This document shows positions 43,830-55,894 of a stretch of 64,000 nt of DNA, in pieces; positions within the stretch are counted from its first letter, which is position 1, and every line of letters begins with the position of its first letter. The notes below the pieces were generated by a model. The model was given only the letters and a program-made list of their open reading frames with translations, was not told the origin of the DNA and did not search any database. The stretch is taken from contig CM065879.1 in the NCBI GenBank assembly GCA_033439255.1, positions 228,501-292,500 on the forward strand. The letters run 5' to 3'. The translations under genes were made by a program, and so were the position numbers. Source of the stretch: Hericium rajendrae (taxonomy: Eukaryota; Basidiomycota; Agaricomycetes; Russulales; Hericiaceae).

Positions 43830-44990
43830 CCTAGCGCCCTGCTTTGCCAGGTCGAGTGCACTCGTACAAAGCATCGGTCAGGGTCATCAATGATACGTGT
43901 AGCTCACGACGATCGGCGAAAGCGTCACGTAGCAGCTGCTGCGCCATAAGGGCGCATGAAACGACGTTAGCTCCCTGGGGTATTGAGTTTGAATTACGTC
44001 GATCCTTCGTTTGAGTGTACCACGACTCGAACAGGCCATAGCCTGATTAAGATCAGCGCGACTCCGAGATGCTTCAATCCAATGTCATTGGTATTAGCGC
44101 AGAGTATGTATTGTTCTTAGCAGTGGAAGGTTTGAATTCAGTCGTGCAGAGACAAAAGGACAATTTACGTACTAGCGCAAGTCCAAAGAGCTCTTACACT
44201 GGCGACCATAGGGCGGATCAAAGGCGAGATCTGCAAATAGCCACGAACCTGCATAGGAATGTTGAGTGTGTTGGAATGATCAAAACGTGACAAAGTACCC
44301 CAGGTTCTGATTTATCGGGCCGGATTTCAGGACCATGCTATGCAGGTTGGCTATGCTCGCGGTACGAGGACCAATGAAACGCGACATACACAGTCGTGCC
44401 TTCGTAGCACCCACATAGTAGCGCCTATGGGCCTCAGGGCTGGCCATGACTATGACGCTGATCGATCTCCTGATCACCTAGTTATGATGGCGAGGAGACC
44501 ATTTCTGAATGAGCCAGGTAATATGGAGAGATTATACATCTAGAAAAGGCTTATTTCGACTTCGAAGCTTATAGAATGATTGAGAGTACTTAGGCGTGAA
44601 CGCGGAAGCGCTGAAGCTGAAGTCCCAGTACTATGAAAAAAAAAGTAGTATGCAAGCGGCGCGCCAAAGCAGAGCGTCGTGCTCAACTCGTCGCATCATT
44701 GTCGCATCGCCCTCGGGCCCGACATCAATTCGCCAATTCCAGTCGGCCCAACCTACCTGACGCCGCTTGCGAATCCGGAAAGCTCGCCCATGATGGCATG
44801 AGTTTGCCGCGTTTTGCGTACTTACGCGCTTGCAGATACCACATCCAGATACATTCCATGTCGCCGTTACAACAATCATAATGTCATGATTGAATCATAA
44901 CCTGAAACTACAATTCAATCAGACATATGATACTAGGCGCCGCCATAGGGTTAACAAAGGACGTTACCAGTGAGTTTGTTCACGTCCGAG
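43830..44990. other. Intergenic between protease 2 and the protease pseudogene
   Basis: About 1.2 kb with only unsupported short frames. No repeat or RNA gene was recognised. Confidence 0.45.
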
Positions 44991-45777
44991 TCGAAGATCA
45001 AAGACCTCTGTTGCCTACCTTCATCCCAATGATATCGACAGGGTTAATCTGAAACTCGACCGAGCCGATAATGAAGGACATAGGGGAAATCTCCATATGA
45101 TCGATGGTACTCCATAGATGCCATGGGGATCTCGAAGACTCCGGATAGTTACGAAAAAGACGGCGCGTCGCCGTCTGAGACCGGAATTCGGGCGTTACAA
45201 GTGTCGAGGATGATGTGACGGTTGGAACGGACAGCTTTCCCATTTATATTGACGTCCACAATGTTGATCGCCCAAAGTCCGAATCCTGAGTATGCTGCTT
45301 GGACAGTGTTTCGAGATTCCCTGGGCCAGTCCTGTAAATTGCCCTATTGGGAAGCGCAGCATGGCAGCCAAACATCCGATCTTAACATGATCTCGAACGA
45401 TCATCCCCGTGGCTCTCGCGAAACCATTTCCGTGTGTCATCTGCCAGGGTACCAGCAAATCGTCGAATGTATTTGAGGAACTTTCAAGTCCCTGCATGTT
45501 ACCCTATCGGCTCCCGGGTCAGTAGCGATAATTTAGGGAAAAAATTGCTTCGACACGCACTTTTTGTCTCTGAAACCACCCAGAAAGTATTTGTGCCCGT
45601 GTCCATGAGGAATCTCGTCGGTCCGGGGTGTGTTCCTAAAGTCATTTCTACAATATAGCCTATCTCTTGTCCTTGACGGGGAGATAGCGTGCAATGGAAC
45701 ATTGACTGTACGGGGACTAGGAGTACGCGCAGTGATATGAAGTTACCATTGGTCAGATCGTGCGGCACGTCCGACAC
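44991..45777 (-). pseudogene. Aspartic protease 3, pseudogene
   Basis: Fragments in several frames match the intact genes: VEMTLGTHPGPTRFLMDTGTNTFWVV (first catalytic Asp kept), WQMTHGNGFARATG in place of the flap YGDGS, and MEISPMSFIIGSVEFQINPVDIIG from the C-lobe. The segment with the second catalytic DTG is scrambled to TLVTPEF. The 3' end is missing, and no single frame links the parts. Confidence 0.8.
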
Positions 45778-46991
45778 ACGAGATCGAGGCTGGCCATTCC
45801 ACAGGGGCGTTTACGAGCCGAACATCATCAAGAATGGCGTTATTGGGCCTGAAGGAACGGCTTGAGCGTTTTTAAGAGCAACTAAACGCAAGGCTGAAGA
45901 TCATATGCAGAAAGATCGTGACAGACTTATTAGGCTTTTACCCGATTGGTAAGGGATATAAGAGACAAACGATGGTGGAAGACGTATCAGCGCCCCAGAA
46001 AGAGCGAATAGAGTTATTGAGCGACGAGGAGAAGGGCCGGCCTTGCGTCAACGGAACCAATGGTCGGCTCTTTATACCATGCGATCAAAGTCGCCTCTGG
46101 TCGGGGATGGGTCGACAGAGCCTATGTCTTCGTTCACGTCCTACAGTCTTCCAGATTCATCAGGGACTAGAAAGGAGCACACGTGTTGATATCGCCTTTG
46201 CTCGCAAGTTCTGGTTTCAGGAGCGATGCAAGCTTTACCCCAGCTCGGAGAGGTGCGGTACCCTGGCGATGCGCCGCGAGTCTGTAATATAACACTGCGA
46301 CTTCATCAATCAACACCTACGACAAATCAAATATGGCCAGACCTTTCTCACCAGCCTTTTTTCGATCGAATTACTATACTTATTCTATCAACTTGTCTTG
46401 CTGCATCAACGTGAGAGTCGGGTGGGGTAGCACTGCGCTGTTGTCAATGCTCTGGGCAACAGATGTGTGCGACGTCAGAACTCGAATTTGGGAGCTGCCC
46501 TGTTGCGCATGACGTCCTTTTGCCGTTGATTGCTTGTAAGTCAGATTGCGCTAGGTAAGGGAAGTCAGCAGTTGCAGGAAAGTAGAGGTGAGTTCAAATT
46601 GAAGAGCTCGAACATGGCCGACGACGCCGAAGCTGCAGTTGCTTAGTCATCATAAACAATATCCCTCCATCGATTTATCGATCATCTCGTGGTGCAGCTG
46701 TCGGTCCGTGCACAGTACAGGCAACTTTCAGAAAGTCGGAATTGCATACAGCGGTCGTCATTTCAGGATAAGTATAATTGCTGAAAAGTTGAATGTGAAT
46801 GTAGATATTATATGTAGTACTTCCGTCAACGTTAGCTCCATTGCCCACCTTGCCCCGACAAGTCGTACAATACTGTAATATTGAAGTCACTCATTGTAAT
46901 CACACACGATCACGAATCACGATCAAACAGCAAGCAATGCTTGTTTACAAGTGTGCAGCTAGTAGTAGTATCCGGAGACTACCCTAAATAT
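45778..46991. other. Flank of protease pseudogene 3
   Basis: A diverged family promoter lies at 46034-46078, with TTTATACC at 46070-46078 and GGGCCGGCCTT at 46034. The remainder to 46991 shows nothing else. Confidence 0.5.
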
Positions 46992-47283
46992 CTATGCGTA
47001 CTTCGCTAACGTGATCTCATTCGCATCCGAGTCGAGGATTTGATAGGCGCTCTTCATGAATGGTGTACCGAGGATCCACCGGCGCGTGCTGCCAGCGGGC
47101 AAATCCTGGATAAGGGAGTAACAATAGCCTTTGTCGCCTATCTTCATCCCAACAATGTTGATGGGATTGAGCATGAATACGACCGAGCCGACCTGGAAGG
47201 ACATGGGCGGGATCTTCGTATGATCACAGGGTACACCATATATGCCGTTGGGAGTCTTGACCGCCTCAGGATCACACAATACA
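46992..47283 (-). pseudogene. Aspartic protease 4, C-terminal fragment only
   Basis: Reads ...TPNGIYGVPCDHTKIPPMSFQVGSVVFMLNPINIVGMKIGDKGYCYSLIQDLP...WILGTPFMKSAYQILDSDANEITLAKYA, the last ~90 residues of the family. The reading frame is clean, but it stops abruptly at about 47283, where unrelated sequence begins. Both catalytic aspartates are missing. Confidence 0.85.
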
Positions 47284-47890
47284 TTGACTTTCGCCGCAAC
47301 CTACGGGCCAGACAAAAGTGGCCTAAGGCCGTAAGTTACGGACTGGTCAAAGCTAGCTGGAATCACTGTTTTTGGTCCGTAAGCCACGAACCAGCTGGAT
47401 TTGGGAATAGACCATAGGTTACGGGTCGGCTTGCATAGATATGTACCGCAGTTTACGGTGCAGCTCGGTCACCCATATTTAATGCCTCGCAAACTACGGC
47501 CCAGCTCAACTGGCCTCGTCCCTGTCCGGATTCACCAGCCCGGTCTCGGACCACTGCATGCACATTCGGACTCGGACTCGGACTCGGATTCGGACTTATA
47601 TTATTCAGACTAGGGTTCGGATTCGGACTCGGAATTTCAGATTCTCAGATCCTTAGGCCTCGGACTTATGCTCAAATCTGGCTGCAGATTCGGATTCACT
47701 CAACGGACTTGGGCCAACCGGTTTCAGCGTGCAATGGACCGGTATACGAGAATCAGAATACAATTGTATTGTCTGCGGACTACTACTTTCTCAGCCGGAC
47801 TATCCACACGATGAAGGGAACTACTGATAAACGCGCACGAGAATCCATGCCTGACTAAATAAAATGTAAATAATGAGGAACTGACTGTGA
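47284..47890. other. Non-coding region with a (GGACTC)n microsatellite
   Basis: No gene is supported. At 47566-47600 the unit CGGACT(C/T) repeats about five times, and degenerate copies continue to about 47640. TACGG-containing words recur at 47300-47500, which suggests an old repeat. Confidence 0.5.
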
Positions 47891-50182
47891 CTACGCACTC
47901 TCGACCTGGATCCTTGTGACGTGTGCCACCTGGTCCTTCAACGTGTTCTGGTCCACCTGGAGGTTTTGCATCTGGCCCTGCAGCACAACGTAGTCCTCCT
48001 CCAGGTGCTGCTGCCCCAAACTGTTGTCACGTGCGTGAGTCTTGATGAGCCCTCGGAGCTTGCACACTTCCTCCTTGAGGTCATCAACCTGGCTTTGGAG
48101 AGACTGCGCCGTTGACCATGAGCGTTGTGCGAGGTCCCGAATTGAGTGCAAGCTCACATCACTGGTCAGAGTGACACGACTATTAGAGCTGTTCTTGGCA
48201 CCTGGCAATCCTCTAGCTGCAGACGGACTACCCTCTCGGTCCGGGTGATGTGGGGGCAGCGTGCGGGGTTTCTTCCCCACAGGAGGTGCAGCAGGAATTG
48301 GTTCTGCTCCATCGTCGTCCGTGACAACATATTCCGCGGACTTCGGAGGGCCTAGAAATATGGTTAATGAGCCCCCATACTCTCGGCGATGGAGTGGATT
48401 ACCTTTACGTTTCCGTCCCGAGACGTTGGTAGCTCGTTCTGCCGCTTGCTCCCCGGCTTCCCGCTCCCCGCCTTCTCCGTCGGAACCTCTCTTGCCTGTT
48501 CTACGGGTCTTGCCCTGCCCACCTGCCAAGGGACACTTAGCCCGGCGTTTCCAACACCACCAGCATGCTCCATTCGAATTTTCAGACCGTACGCATCGAG
48601 TACCCTTTCGACTACAGGGGGAACAAGGTGGGGACTGAATGAAGACTTTAGCATGCAGGAACAAACAAGAGAAAGGCAGATATGCTTACCACTACAGGTA
48701 GGTCGTCTGGGGGCCCATCGGGCATAGGACTCCCTTTACCCTTCTTTCCCGCTCCGTTACCTGCAGGAGGATCCTGCACATCCGGAGAGCTCTCCGCTTC
48801 GGCGTGATGGGGTCGGTCCAGTTCCTGATCCCCCGGACTGCCTGCCATAACCACATCGAGCTGTTCATTATGTGCAACTTGGAGGCCGGACTGGACTGGT
48901 GGAGCCGGCGCAGTCAGGGCCAGGGTCGTTGGAGCTCCAGAGGGAATCTGGGCTGGGATGCGGCGGTCTTCTGTAAATGTGATCGAAGATCCGGATGGCC
49001 TCTGCTCGTTTCTCTCCAGAGGATCATCAGTTGTTGCGCTCTGAGTAGTGCTTAGTGGTGCCGGATGGGGTGCAGATGTGAAACCGACAGGCTTAACGGC
49101 CATTTCAGTCGTTGCTAAGATGACATGTCCCGCGGATTGTACAGCAGGGGGTCGGATCGGTCTGCTGGTTGACGCAGCAGGTGTCTTTCCACCATCAACG
49201 GACCCAGCAGACCGCACAGACTCGGTAGGAAGGCATTCTGTGGCCCCACGTGATGTTCCCGGGACTGGGGGGGGGGGGGGAGGGCACGGTTGTGTTGTGA
49301 TCCAAATCTTCTGAAACCCACCAACGCTCTGACAATGGAATTCTCCCCACACACTTCGACCAATCATCCCTCCCCTCCGAAAAGGAGTCCACCGTGCCCG
49401 CGAAGGTCTTCGGATCCAACAATTTCTTCGCCCTTATGAGACCAACCAAATTCCTGCCAACACTCTGGATCAGCGGGGGTAATGCGAATGTCTTGTTCTT
49501 GTCCATCACTTTGAGCATTTGAATGATGCAAGACGCTGTGTCCTAACAACATGACCCCAGTAAGCTAAATGTACAAGCTAAAAGCTAGAACAGAACTTAC
49601 ACATTCTTTCAACAATCGGCGGTGCCACCACTCCCGGCGCTTGTTCGACATCGGCTGAATCTCAATGGCCTTCTTCAAAGCGACCATGGCACACCCCACA
49701 CGGGCCTCGTGCAATTGAAGGTTGCCGAGGAGTTCTGAAGTAGTAGTCATACCGGGTGGGCGAACAATGTCAACGAAGTGAGCGTGGGAGGGGGAACAGT
49801 ACAACTGTGCTGGCAGACACAGCATCCGGCAATAGCCGCTGGATGGGCGATCCGAGGTGACCGTGATGCGTGACTGTGACAACATATTGGCGACACCTCC
49901 ATGCAGACCGAGAACGCCTTTACTGGGTCCCGTCTGCTTGTCCTGTTCTTGTCCTCTCAAAACAATATGTCTGACAATACCACAAAACAAACAGTCCTGA
50001 ACAAGGTTAGAATGCACTTGTAAACCTGTCACTATTAGTCCACTTAAACATGTCTCTTTTTGGACTCCATTGCTCCTGCCTCCTTGTGTTGCATGTACAG
50101 GACTCCACCCTTGCTTCGCGCCAGTCGCCAAACCGCCGGAACCATGTCTCAACCGAGTCCCATCAGCCTGGACAGAATTCAT
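47891..50182 (-). CDS. Orphan gene: Zn2Cys6-like cluster plus C-terminal coiled coil
   Basis: Several exons on the minus strand. The upstream part includes MTTTSELLGNLQLHEARVGCAMVALKKAIEIQP and RREWWHRRLLKEC, joined across an intron (49600-49546) to DTASCIIQMLKVMDKNKTFALPPLIQSVGRNLVGLIRAKKLLDPKTFAG. A long Pro/Ser/Thr-rich linker follows. The last exon (up to 48664) has CSPCSRKGTRCVRSENSNGACWWCWKRRAKC, with the CX2CX6CX9CX2CX6C spacing of a Zn2Cys6 cluster, and then a heptad-rich coil (SLQSQVDDLKEEVCKLRGLI). A run of 14 C on the coding strand (49267-49280) separates two frames that otherwise join well. No fungal-specific transcription factor domain is visible. Such cluster-plus-coil proteins are common in agaricomycetes, with unknown role. 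Start uncertain. Confidence 0.6.
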
Positions 50183-51300
50183 CTTTTCTGTCCTTGAGCC
50201 GGAATGATTCTGATATCACCCCACCTGAGGCAAGTTTCATCATTACGCTATAGAGCCGCATCTTCATCATTGGTACAGTGGCTCCGTATTACGTCGACAT
50301 TGACCCTTCCGTCAGAACCGGACAGGAAGGCCTGGCAGCACCAGGTCCTGACCGGTGAGCGCCTACCCTTCACACCGGACTCAACTGAGCAGACCGAGCC
50401 GATTAGAAGAAATTGGCGTTTTGCGTCGCTTGATTGCGTGGAAGATGGAGGAATTGCGGGAGCTCATCGAGCTCCATATTCAATTACAGAAACCTCGGAG
50501 CTTTTCTATGAAGAGCAGTAGCTAAAATATTCTGGTAGACTCAGTCAACTTATTAGAAGGCTTGGACGCTATCCTTAGATTGCAATGGGACATGCTGCGG
50601 GTCATCTTATGTCAGGGTCCTAGTCCTAGCCGGAGCTGATCCGACATGCAAACACTCCTCCGGACGGCAACTGTCTTCGGATGTAGGCCACCCCAGCATC
50701 ATGTCTAGAACGACGCTCGGTAAGCGGCTTGTCCCAGAGAACCATTCTTTCGGAAGCATGGCCAGATCCGGCAGACCATTCCGGCTTTCCGGACAGGATC
50801 TTACTGACTCAGTCACCATCTAGAACATCGCCCAAGTCCTTCGATCTGCCACGGTGTCGCATCCACCATAATGACCCAGTGGAACCGTAGAAATTGATGC
50901 CAGAGAATTGGTTATAGAGATTGGCATAGCTAGGGAATCATACCCCGGTGCGGTACTGGTATGACTGGGGATGATATAGCTCCGTCGCACTGGATGTTTC
51001 AGTCCGGTAAGGGCGTACCTGGGAAGTGGTAATGGACATTGCAATCGCTGGGGGACAATAACCGGACCATGTACGATTTCGGATTCAAATGATAGGATAG
51101 CGTCAACCGTCGGGTCCGAGGGAGGTGTATATCATCATTTGCATCATAAGCCAGAATGGAGGTCCTTTTGGTAACAGGGTGAATAATCACAGATGACATT
51201 CGATCCAGCAAAATGACAAGATGACACATGAGGTACAGGTACATGCGGTCACGGAATTGCATAATACAAGCCGGGCTCCCCTGCAACTTCCTCATCCCCC
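50183..51300. other. Intergenic, no gene seen
   Basis: About 1.1 kb of unsupported short frames. Confidence 0.4.
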
Positions 51301-53277
51301 CTAATCCTCTGCTGTCAACGGAGACTGCACAGAGTCCCATTCCACATCTGCAAGGGTTCGCAAGGCCTCCACCTGGCTGACTGTGATTGCACAGTTCTGC
51401 ATAACGAGAGTGAGCCGTGTCCCAAGCGCTGCATGGCGATAGGCCAGGGATTGCTTGAGAATGTAGCCAACAGCGTAAGAAGGACGAGGGGCAAAGAATT
51501 CACGGTTTTCAATCCTCGGATGCTCAGTGTCAAAATCCACTTCTGAAAAATGGATTTGGGTGACATTTCTGAAGAGATGCGAGAAGTCCGGGGGTATCGT
51601 TTCTTGGACTTCATCGTGCTCTAGCTTCGGCATGTACGAGCAGGGGGCAGCAAGTGCCATGCATAATGTGCGGCCAACGTCGCCCTTGACGGATACAGTG
51701 TGAATATTGGTGTAACTGGCAAAATGGGAGATCCAGTTGCTCGACCGCAGGTTCTCGTGGCCGGACTTGCGGGCCCAGTTTAAATCGTGATCCTTGCCGG
51801 ACTCCACGATCAGGTGTCGGATGGAGACCTTAGTCTCTGGGCTTGGACAATGGTCCAAGGGCTTGAGGAGGTGCCTGTGCAATACTCCCTCAGACCTCCC
51901 GCAGGCAACATGGGCAACCACACGTGCGCACGGGATATCTGCACTGCCAGGGGGATAGTCCGTGTCTTGAGGGAGAGAGACATCGGCCCAGAAAGACAGG
52001 TCCCAGGACTCAGATGACGAGACAGGCTTGACTCGCATCGTCATAGGATAAGGTGCAACGTGGTTATTGAGAAAATGGGTCATGGTGGAAAAATCGTCCA
52101 CCTCAGGGGCATAGCCTAGGATGAAGACATCGCATAAGGGAGGTATGTGGACATGCTGGATGACATTGCCGATGTGGAGGAATGAATTTGATTCACATGT
52201 GAAGTGACGGAGACGAGTCAGTTGGACCATGGGCACGTCCGGAGGGGGGTCAGGCTGGGAAGGGAAGCAGTGAGACATGAACAATGTCTCTAGCCCACAC
52301 ATTTGCGATAAAGCAAGGATGAGATCGAGAAAGGCCTTCTCGGGGGATGGACCAGCAGCAGCGGGTGGCTCATGCTCGGATTCAGCATAGGGAATGCCAT
52401 CATGTTCAGAATCAATGTTCATAACATCGGAAATTGACGTGAAGTGATTATTTATGTGCAATTTGGTGAGGTTGCGCATGAATGATGCGGACCATGTCGG
52501 GACAAGGTAATGTAGCATCATCATGCGGAGCGAAGGCACTTGCTCTTCAAAGAGGTCTGCGGGGAGGATACCCACACGGCCGCTCCGTAACCGGACTGCA
52601 AGAAATACCGATTCCAAGATCGGCGCCGGATGGACCAGGGATCGAATCAGGTTGAAGGAACCTGAGATAAAGTTGACAAGGGAAAGATGGTGGATGCGAC
52701 GCATGCATTGCGCCAGGAGTGCAACGGTATGCGGGGTGGGGATGTTATGCCTCCAATATACATCCCTGTAGGACAGGGGCAGTGAGTGGGAGCGTTCCAC
52801 CAGGGCTTCTCTCCAGGGCTGAGATAATCCCGTGCAAATATTTGTCCACAGGCTGCCATCCTGTAATGCGGCGACTCGGAGAAAGGTGCAGGTATGCGTG
52901 ATGTGAAGCCACCCCAGGCCTTTCATGGATGCTGGCTCGTTAGCAGCGCAGAAGTGCAAGATACGATTTTGCAATTCAATGGGGATGCAGGCAAGAGGTG
53001 ATAGTGTATTTCGCTTGGTGCAGATGGCAGTGCGGTCCGTCCTCAGTCTTCGGATGATGTCCCCCATGCCATGCGGGTCGTTGCCACAGGCGCGGACAGC
53101 AACGAGCTCTCCATCTACATTTTTTATTAATTTGTCCAGCCGACGTCGCTCTCGCTCGATATCATGCGGGTCGGTGTGCGTGGGGATCCTGTAACAGGGA
53201 TGTGAGACACTACCATTCATGGACAACGGATCGAGAGCAGACTTGCATTGTACCGTCAGACATGGTGTTCTTTTCAA
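51301..53277 (-). CDS. Divergent F-box-like protein
   Basis: A single exon of 658 aa. An N-terminal coiled segment (DIERERRRLDKLIKNVDGELVAV) precedes LSPLACIPIELQNRILHFCAANEPAS...LGWLHITHTCTFLRVAALQDGSLWTNICTGL, the F-box-like region. The rest has irregular leucine-rich stretches (MRRIHHLSLVNFISG, RNLTKLHINNHFT, LTRLRHFTCESNSF, LSHLFRNVTQIHFSEVDF). It is unrelated in detail to the F-box pair at 23.6 and 28.2 kb. The start could be at the second Met (about residue 19). Confidence 0.75.
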   Translation of the reverse strand: MKRTPCLTVQCKSALDPLSMNGSVSHPCYRIPTHTDPHDIERERRRLDKLIKNVDGELVAVRACGNDPHGMGDIIRRLRTDRTAICTKRNTLSPLACIPIELQNRILHFCAANEPASMKGLGWLHITHTCTFLRVAALQDGSLWTNICTGLSQPWREALVERSHSLPLSYRDVYWRHNIPTPHTVALLAQCMRRIHHLSLVNFISGSFNLIRSLVHPAPILESVFLAVRLRSGRVGILPADLFEEQVPSLRMMMLHYLVPTWSASFMRNLTKLHINNHFTSISDVMNIDSEHDGIPYAESEHEPPAAAGPSPEKAFLDLILALSQMCGLETLFMSHCFPSQPDPPPDVPMVQLTRLRHFTCESNSFLHIGNVIQHVHIPPLCDVFILGYAPEVDDFSTMTHFLNNHVAPYPMTMRVKPVSSSESWDLSFWADVSLPQDTDYPPGSADIPCARVVAHVACGRSEGVLHRHLLKPLDHCPSPETKVSIRHLIVESGKDHDLNWARKSGHENLRSSNWISHFASYTNIHTVSVKGDVGRTLCMALAAPCSYMPKLEHDEVQETIPPDFSHLFRNVTQIHFSEVDFDTEHPRIENREFFAPRPSYAVGYILKQSLAYRHAALGTRLTLVMQNCAITVSQVEALRTLADVEWDSVQSPLTAED

Positions 53278-53541
53278 CGCACAGATATTTGGTAACGAAG
53301 AGAGAAATGGGAATTGAGTGGAGGAGGACTAAGTACACGAAGTGTCCGGCTTACACACAAGGGAGAATAACAGTCACACTACGTTACATCGACATGACAG
53401 GGCTGACAGTTGCGGACCTAGAGAATCAATAACAAGCAAACAGGCGGGCATCAAAACAAGGCGTGCATCAAAACACGATGCGTATCTAATAATGAGGATC
53501 CTCTGAAAGCCACGTGGAGCCTGCGCCGCGATGGATGGACC

Positions 53542-54416
53542 CTACATGACATCCTCGGCATCCGGTGCATCCAGCGGGATCGTTGTGGGCTCAGTTGGAA
53601 AGGATCTTGCTCGGGAAATGAATATCTCCTCGAGACCGGCAATGAGGTTGTCGTTGATGCTACATCGAAGTAGGTGGTCGACGACTTGGGGAGGGGTGAT
53701 GTGACCACAGTCCCCGGGATAAGGACAGGGAAAGCCAAAGTCAGACCGCGGTCATGGACGAGTCATCGCAACTTCGATCTGGGCGAATAACCCAGCGACC
53801 GAGAAAATGCTGGCCAGCTCCATCATCCAAATCATCTCGAGCACCCCATCCCCTTCGTCCCCCTCATCCGGCCCCGTCTCTACGCCGAATCGCCATGCGC
53901 GAACGAGATGCGGTGTTATGGTATCATCGAGACCGGAAATGCCAGCCGGTGCGAGATGCGGATACGTTGTGTAGAGGTATAACCAATATTCCACGCGGTC
54001 TTGTGGTGGAAAGGATCGGGCGGACGGGGTTCCCGGAGGCATGTTGTGACGAGGGAGGTCTGGAGGGGGGTGGTTGAACATGGTAAGGGAAGGGAAATGC
54101 AGAGGAGAGACTGACCGGAATTCTGAGCTAGGCCATGACGTCGGTCACGGATGAGAAGATGGAGGATGTCAATCCTGTCTTGTGCGTCGTAGAAGTTGTG
54201 GATGACAGTGCCAAGGATTTCTTTCATTTCGTCACACTGTTCGCGAAGACGGTGTACTTGGCGAGAGGTGATGGCAACTGCTTGTTCCATCTGAGAAAGT
54301 TGCTCGCGCATCCGCTCGAATGAAGGTGAACGTCGGATCCCGGTGTGAGCAGTGTGGGCAGTTGCAGATGGCGAGGAAAAGGGAGAAAGAGAAGGCATGA
54401 TCAGCACGAAGAGCAA
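53542..54416 (-). CDS. Small orphan coiled-coil protein, two or more exons
   Basis: N-terminal exon: SPSFERMREQLSQMEQAVAITSRQVHRLREQCDEMKEILGTVIHNFYDAQDRIDILHLLIRDRRH, a clear amphipathic coil. Next exon: VEYWLYLYTTYPHLAPAGISGL...IWMMELASIFSVAGLFAQIEVAMTRP. A TGA at about 53743 is followed in the same frame by RSDFGFPCPYPGDCGHITPPQVVDHLLRCSINDNLIAGLEEIF up to 53542. So there is either another intron here or a premature stop. Not recognised as a named family. Confidence 0.5.
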
Positions 54417-54672
54417 GTGGGTTGGGAGACGGGAAGCAGCGGGTGGAAGAGATAGCAGTGAAGAGAAAGAGGAGGAACAGGGACATATTTATACTACTCA
54501 CGAGCAGGCAACTGCGAAATGACTTGAGGTCAACACCCGGAATGTCCGTCTGCAGCTTGCAGGAAGAAGGGTGCAAAGGTGTTGGAAATCCGCCCGGACC
54601 AACAGCCCAGACGGCAATGATCTTCAACGTGAAACATCTACATGGGACCAGTTGTCCTGAGCAAGAACACAT

Positions 54673-54834
54673 GAACAGTTGTCGCCTACACATGGCGAAC
54701 AAGCGCCACATAGAACAGTTGTCGCCTATACATGGCGAACAAGCGCCACATAGAACAGTTGTCGCCTAAATGCACGGCGAACAAGTGCCACATAGACCAA
54801 TTCTAGCCTATACACGGCGAATAAGCATGACGTA
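54673..54834. repeat. 40 bp minisatellite, four units
   Basis: Units start at 54673, 54713, 54753 and 54795. The core is CAGTTGTCGCCTA, then (C/T)ACATGGCGAACAAGCGCCAC. The first two units differ at one base; the last two diverge, and the third is 42 bp. Confidence 0.9.
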
Positions 54835-54842
54835 GACGACAC

Positions 54843-55890
54843 GAGGCAGACAACCTTGCTCGCATCTTTGGAGCATGTTCAGCATGCATTTTTTCACCGC
54901 TTATTAGGTCTCTCCGCCCGGTCGACGCTTGCCTTCCTCTATACCGAGACAAGTTTGGAACCGCTGCGCTATCGCCGTGTGCAACTCCTCCTCCTCCCAT
55001 TCGTTCACTACGCCTCGCTGCAGCCGCCGGACCGCCTCGTATGCCATGCATTCCGCGCATTTCTCCACTTGGCAGCTGATGGCGTGCCCGGATGGGCTTC
55101 AGACGTTATTTATGTCCTGCACACTCTGCCTCTCCCGGTACATGTCATGCTGTCCGTTATTGACAGCAAAGCAAATACCAGACATTCTCGCACGTGTTAC
55201 CGCTTCCATGCGCACACATTGGTCTGCTGTCATCAACGCTTCCCCTCGTGCGACGCTTTTGAATGGACGGACGGAGATTGTACATCACGGTGAGTTGCCC
55301 AGCCAGCCGGTTTTCCATTTCAGGCCTTATCTCCAGGTCCGAATCCCACCACACCGACTAGCCCTCACACGCCTCCTCTTCACCGACCACCATCTGGCTT
55401 GCAAGGACCTGCGCCGTCCTTCTGCACATCAGCCTCGCATCCTGCGATGCTGACGCCTTTGTCGCTTCTGTAAAGCAGCTGTAGAATCCCCCGAACATGC
55501 CTTGTTGGAATGCTGTGCTCACCCGTCACTTTGCTCCCTCCGCACTTCCTTCCTCGAACGTGCCTCTCAGTTCCTGGGTCCAATGTGCTCTCGTACGCTG
55601 TTCGGGTCTCACGATACACGCTCGATCACAAAGAGCCTTGTGCGCGAGCGGGGCATCCTCGACATGCTTGCGAAGTTCACCTTCGATGTGCTCGAGGTCT
55701 TTGCTGCCTCGCCCGTGTTCATTCATCCTTCTGCACAAGTTTCGCATGTGGTATGTCTCTGTTTGCTCGTGCGCTGGCCGGTCCCTCACACTCTTGTCGT
55801 GTCTCTATGGGACGTTGTCTAGGATTGACCCGGTCTCATAGCCACGAGGTTCTCGCGTGCATGGGTTTACCCTCGCGGGAGGTTTTCCTG
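54843..55890 (+). mobile_element. 5'-truncated LINE fragment (C-terminal RT region), second family
   Basis: The plus strand reads HAFFHRLLGLSARSTLAFLYTETSLEPLRYRRVQLLLLPFVHYASLQPP, then WASDVIYVLHTLPLPV, and CRFCKAAVESPEHALLEC with the C-terminal CCHC-like knuckle seen after the RT of many basidiomycete LINEs. The frame is disrupted in several places. It differs from the Tad1-like LINE at 1-13.5 kb. The 3' UTR continues beyond the LTR element, at 58513-58905. Confidence 0.75.
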
Positions 55891-55894
55891 CCGC
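55891..55894. repeat. 4 bp target duplication of LTR element, left
   Basis: CCGC directly before the LTR at 55895. The same CCGC follows the other LTR at 58509-58512. Confidence 0.7.

Noticed and set aside
47380-47640. CRISPR-like or regulatory repeat array
   Set aside because: The repeats are a short degenerate hexamer microsatellite without spacers, and the genome is eukaryotic.
48510-48650. Zn2Cys6-like motif as proof of a transcription factor
   Set aside because: The spacing fits, but it lies near the C-terminus and no fungal transcription-factor domain is visible, so a regulator role was not claimed.
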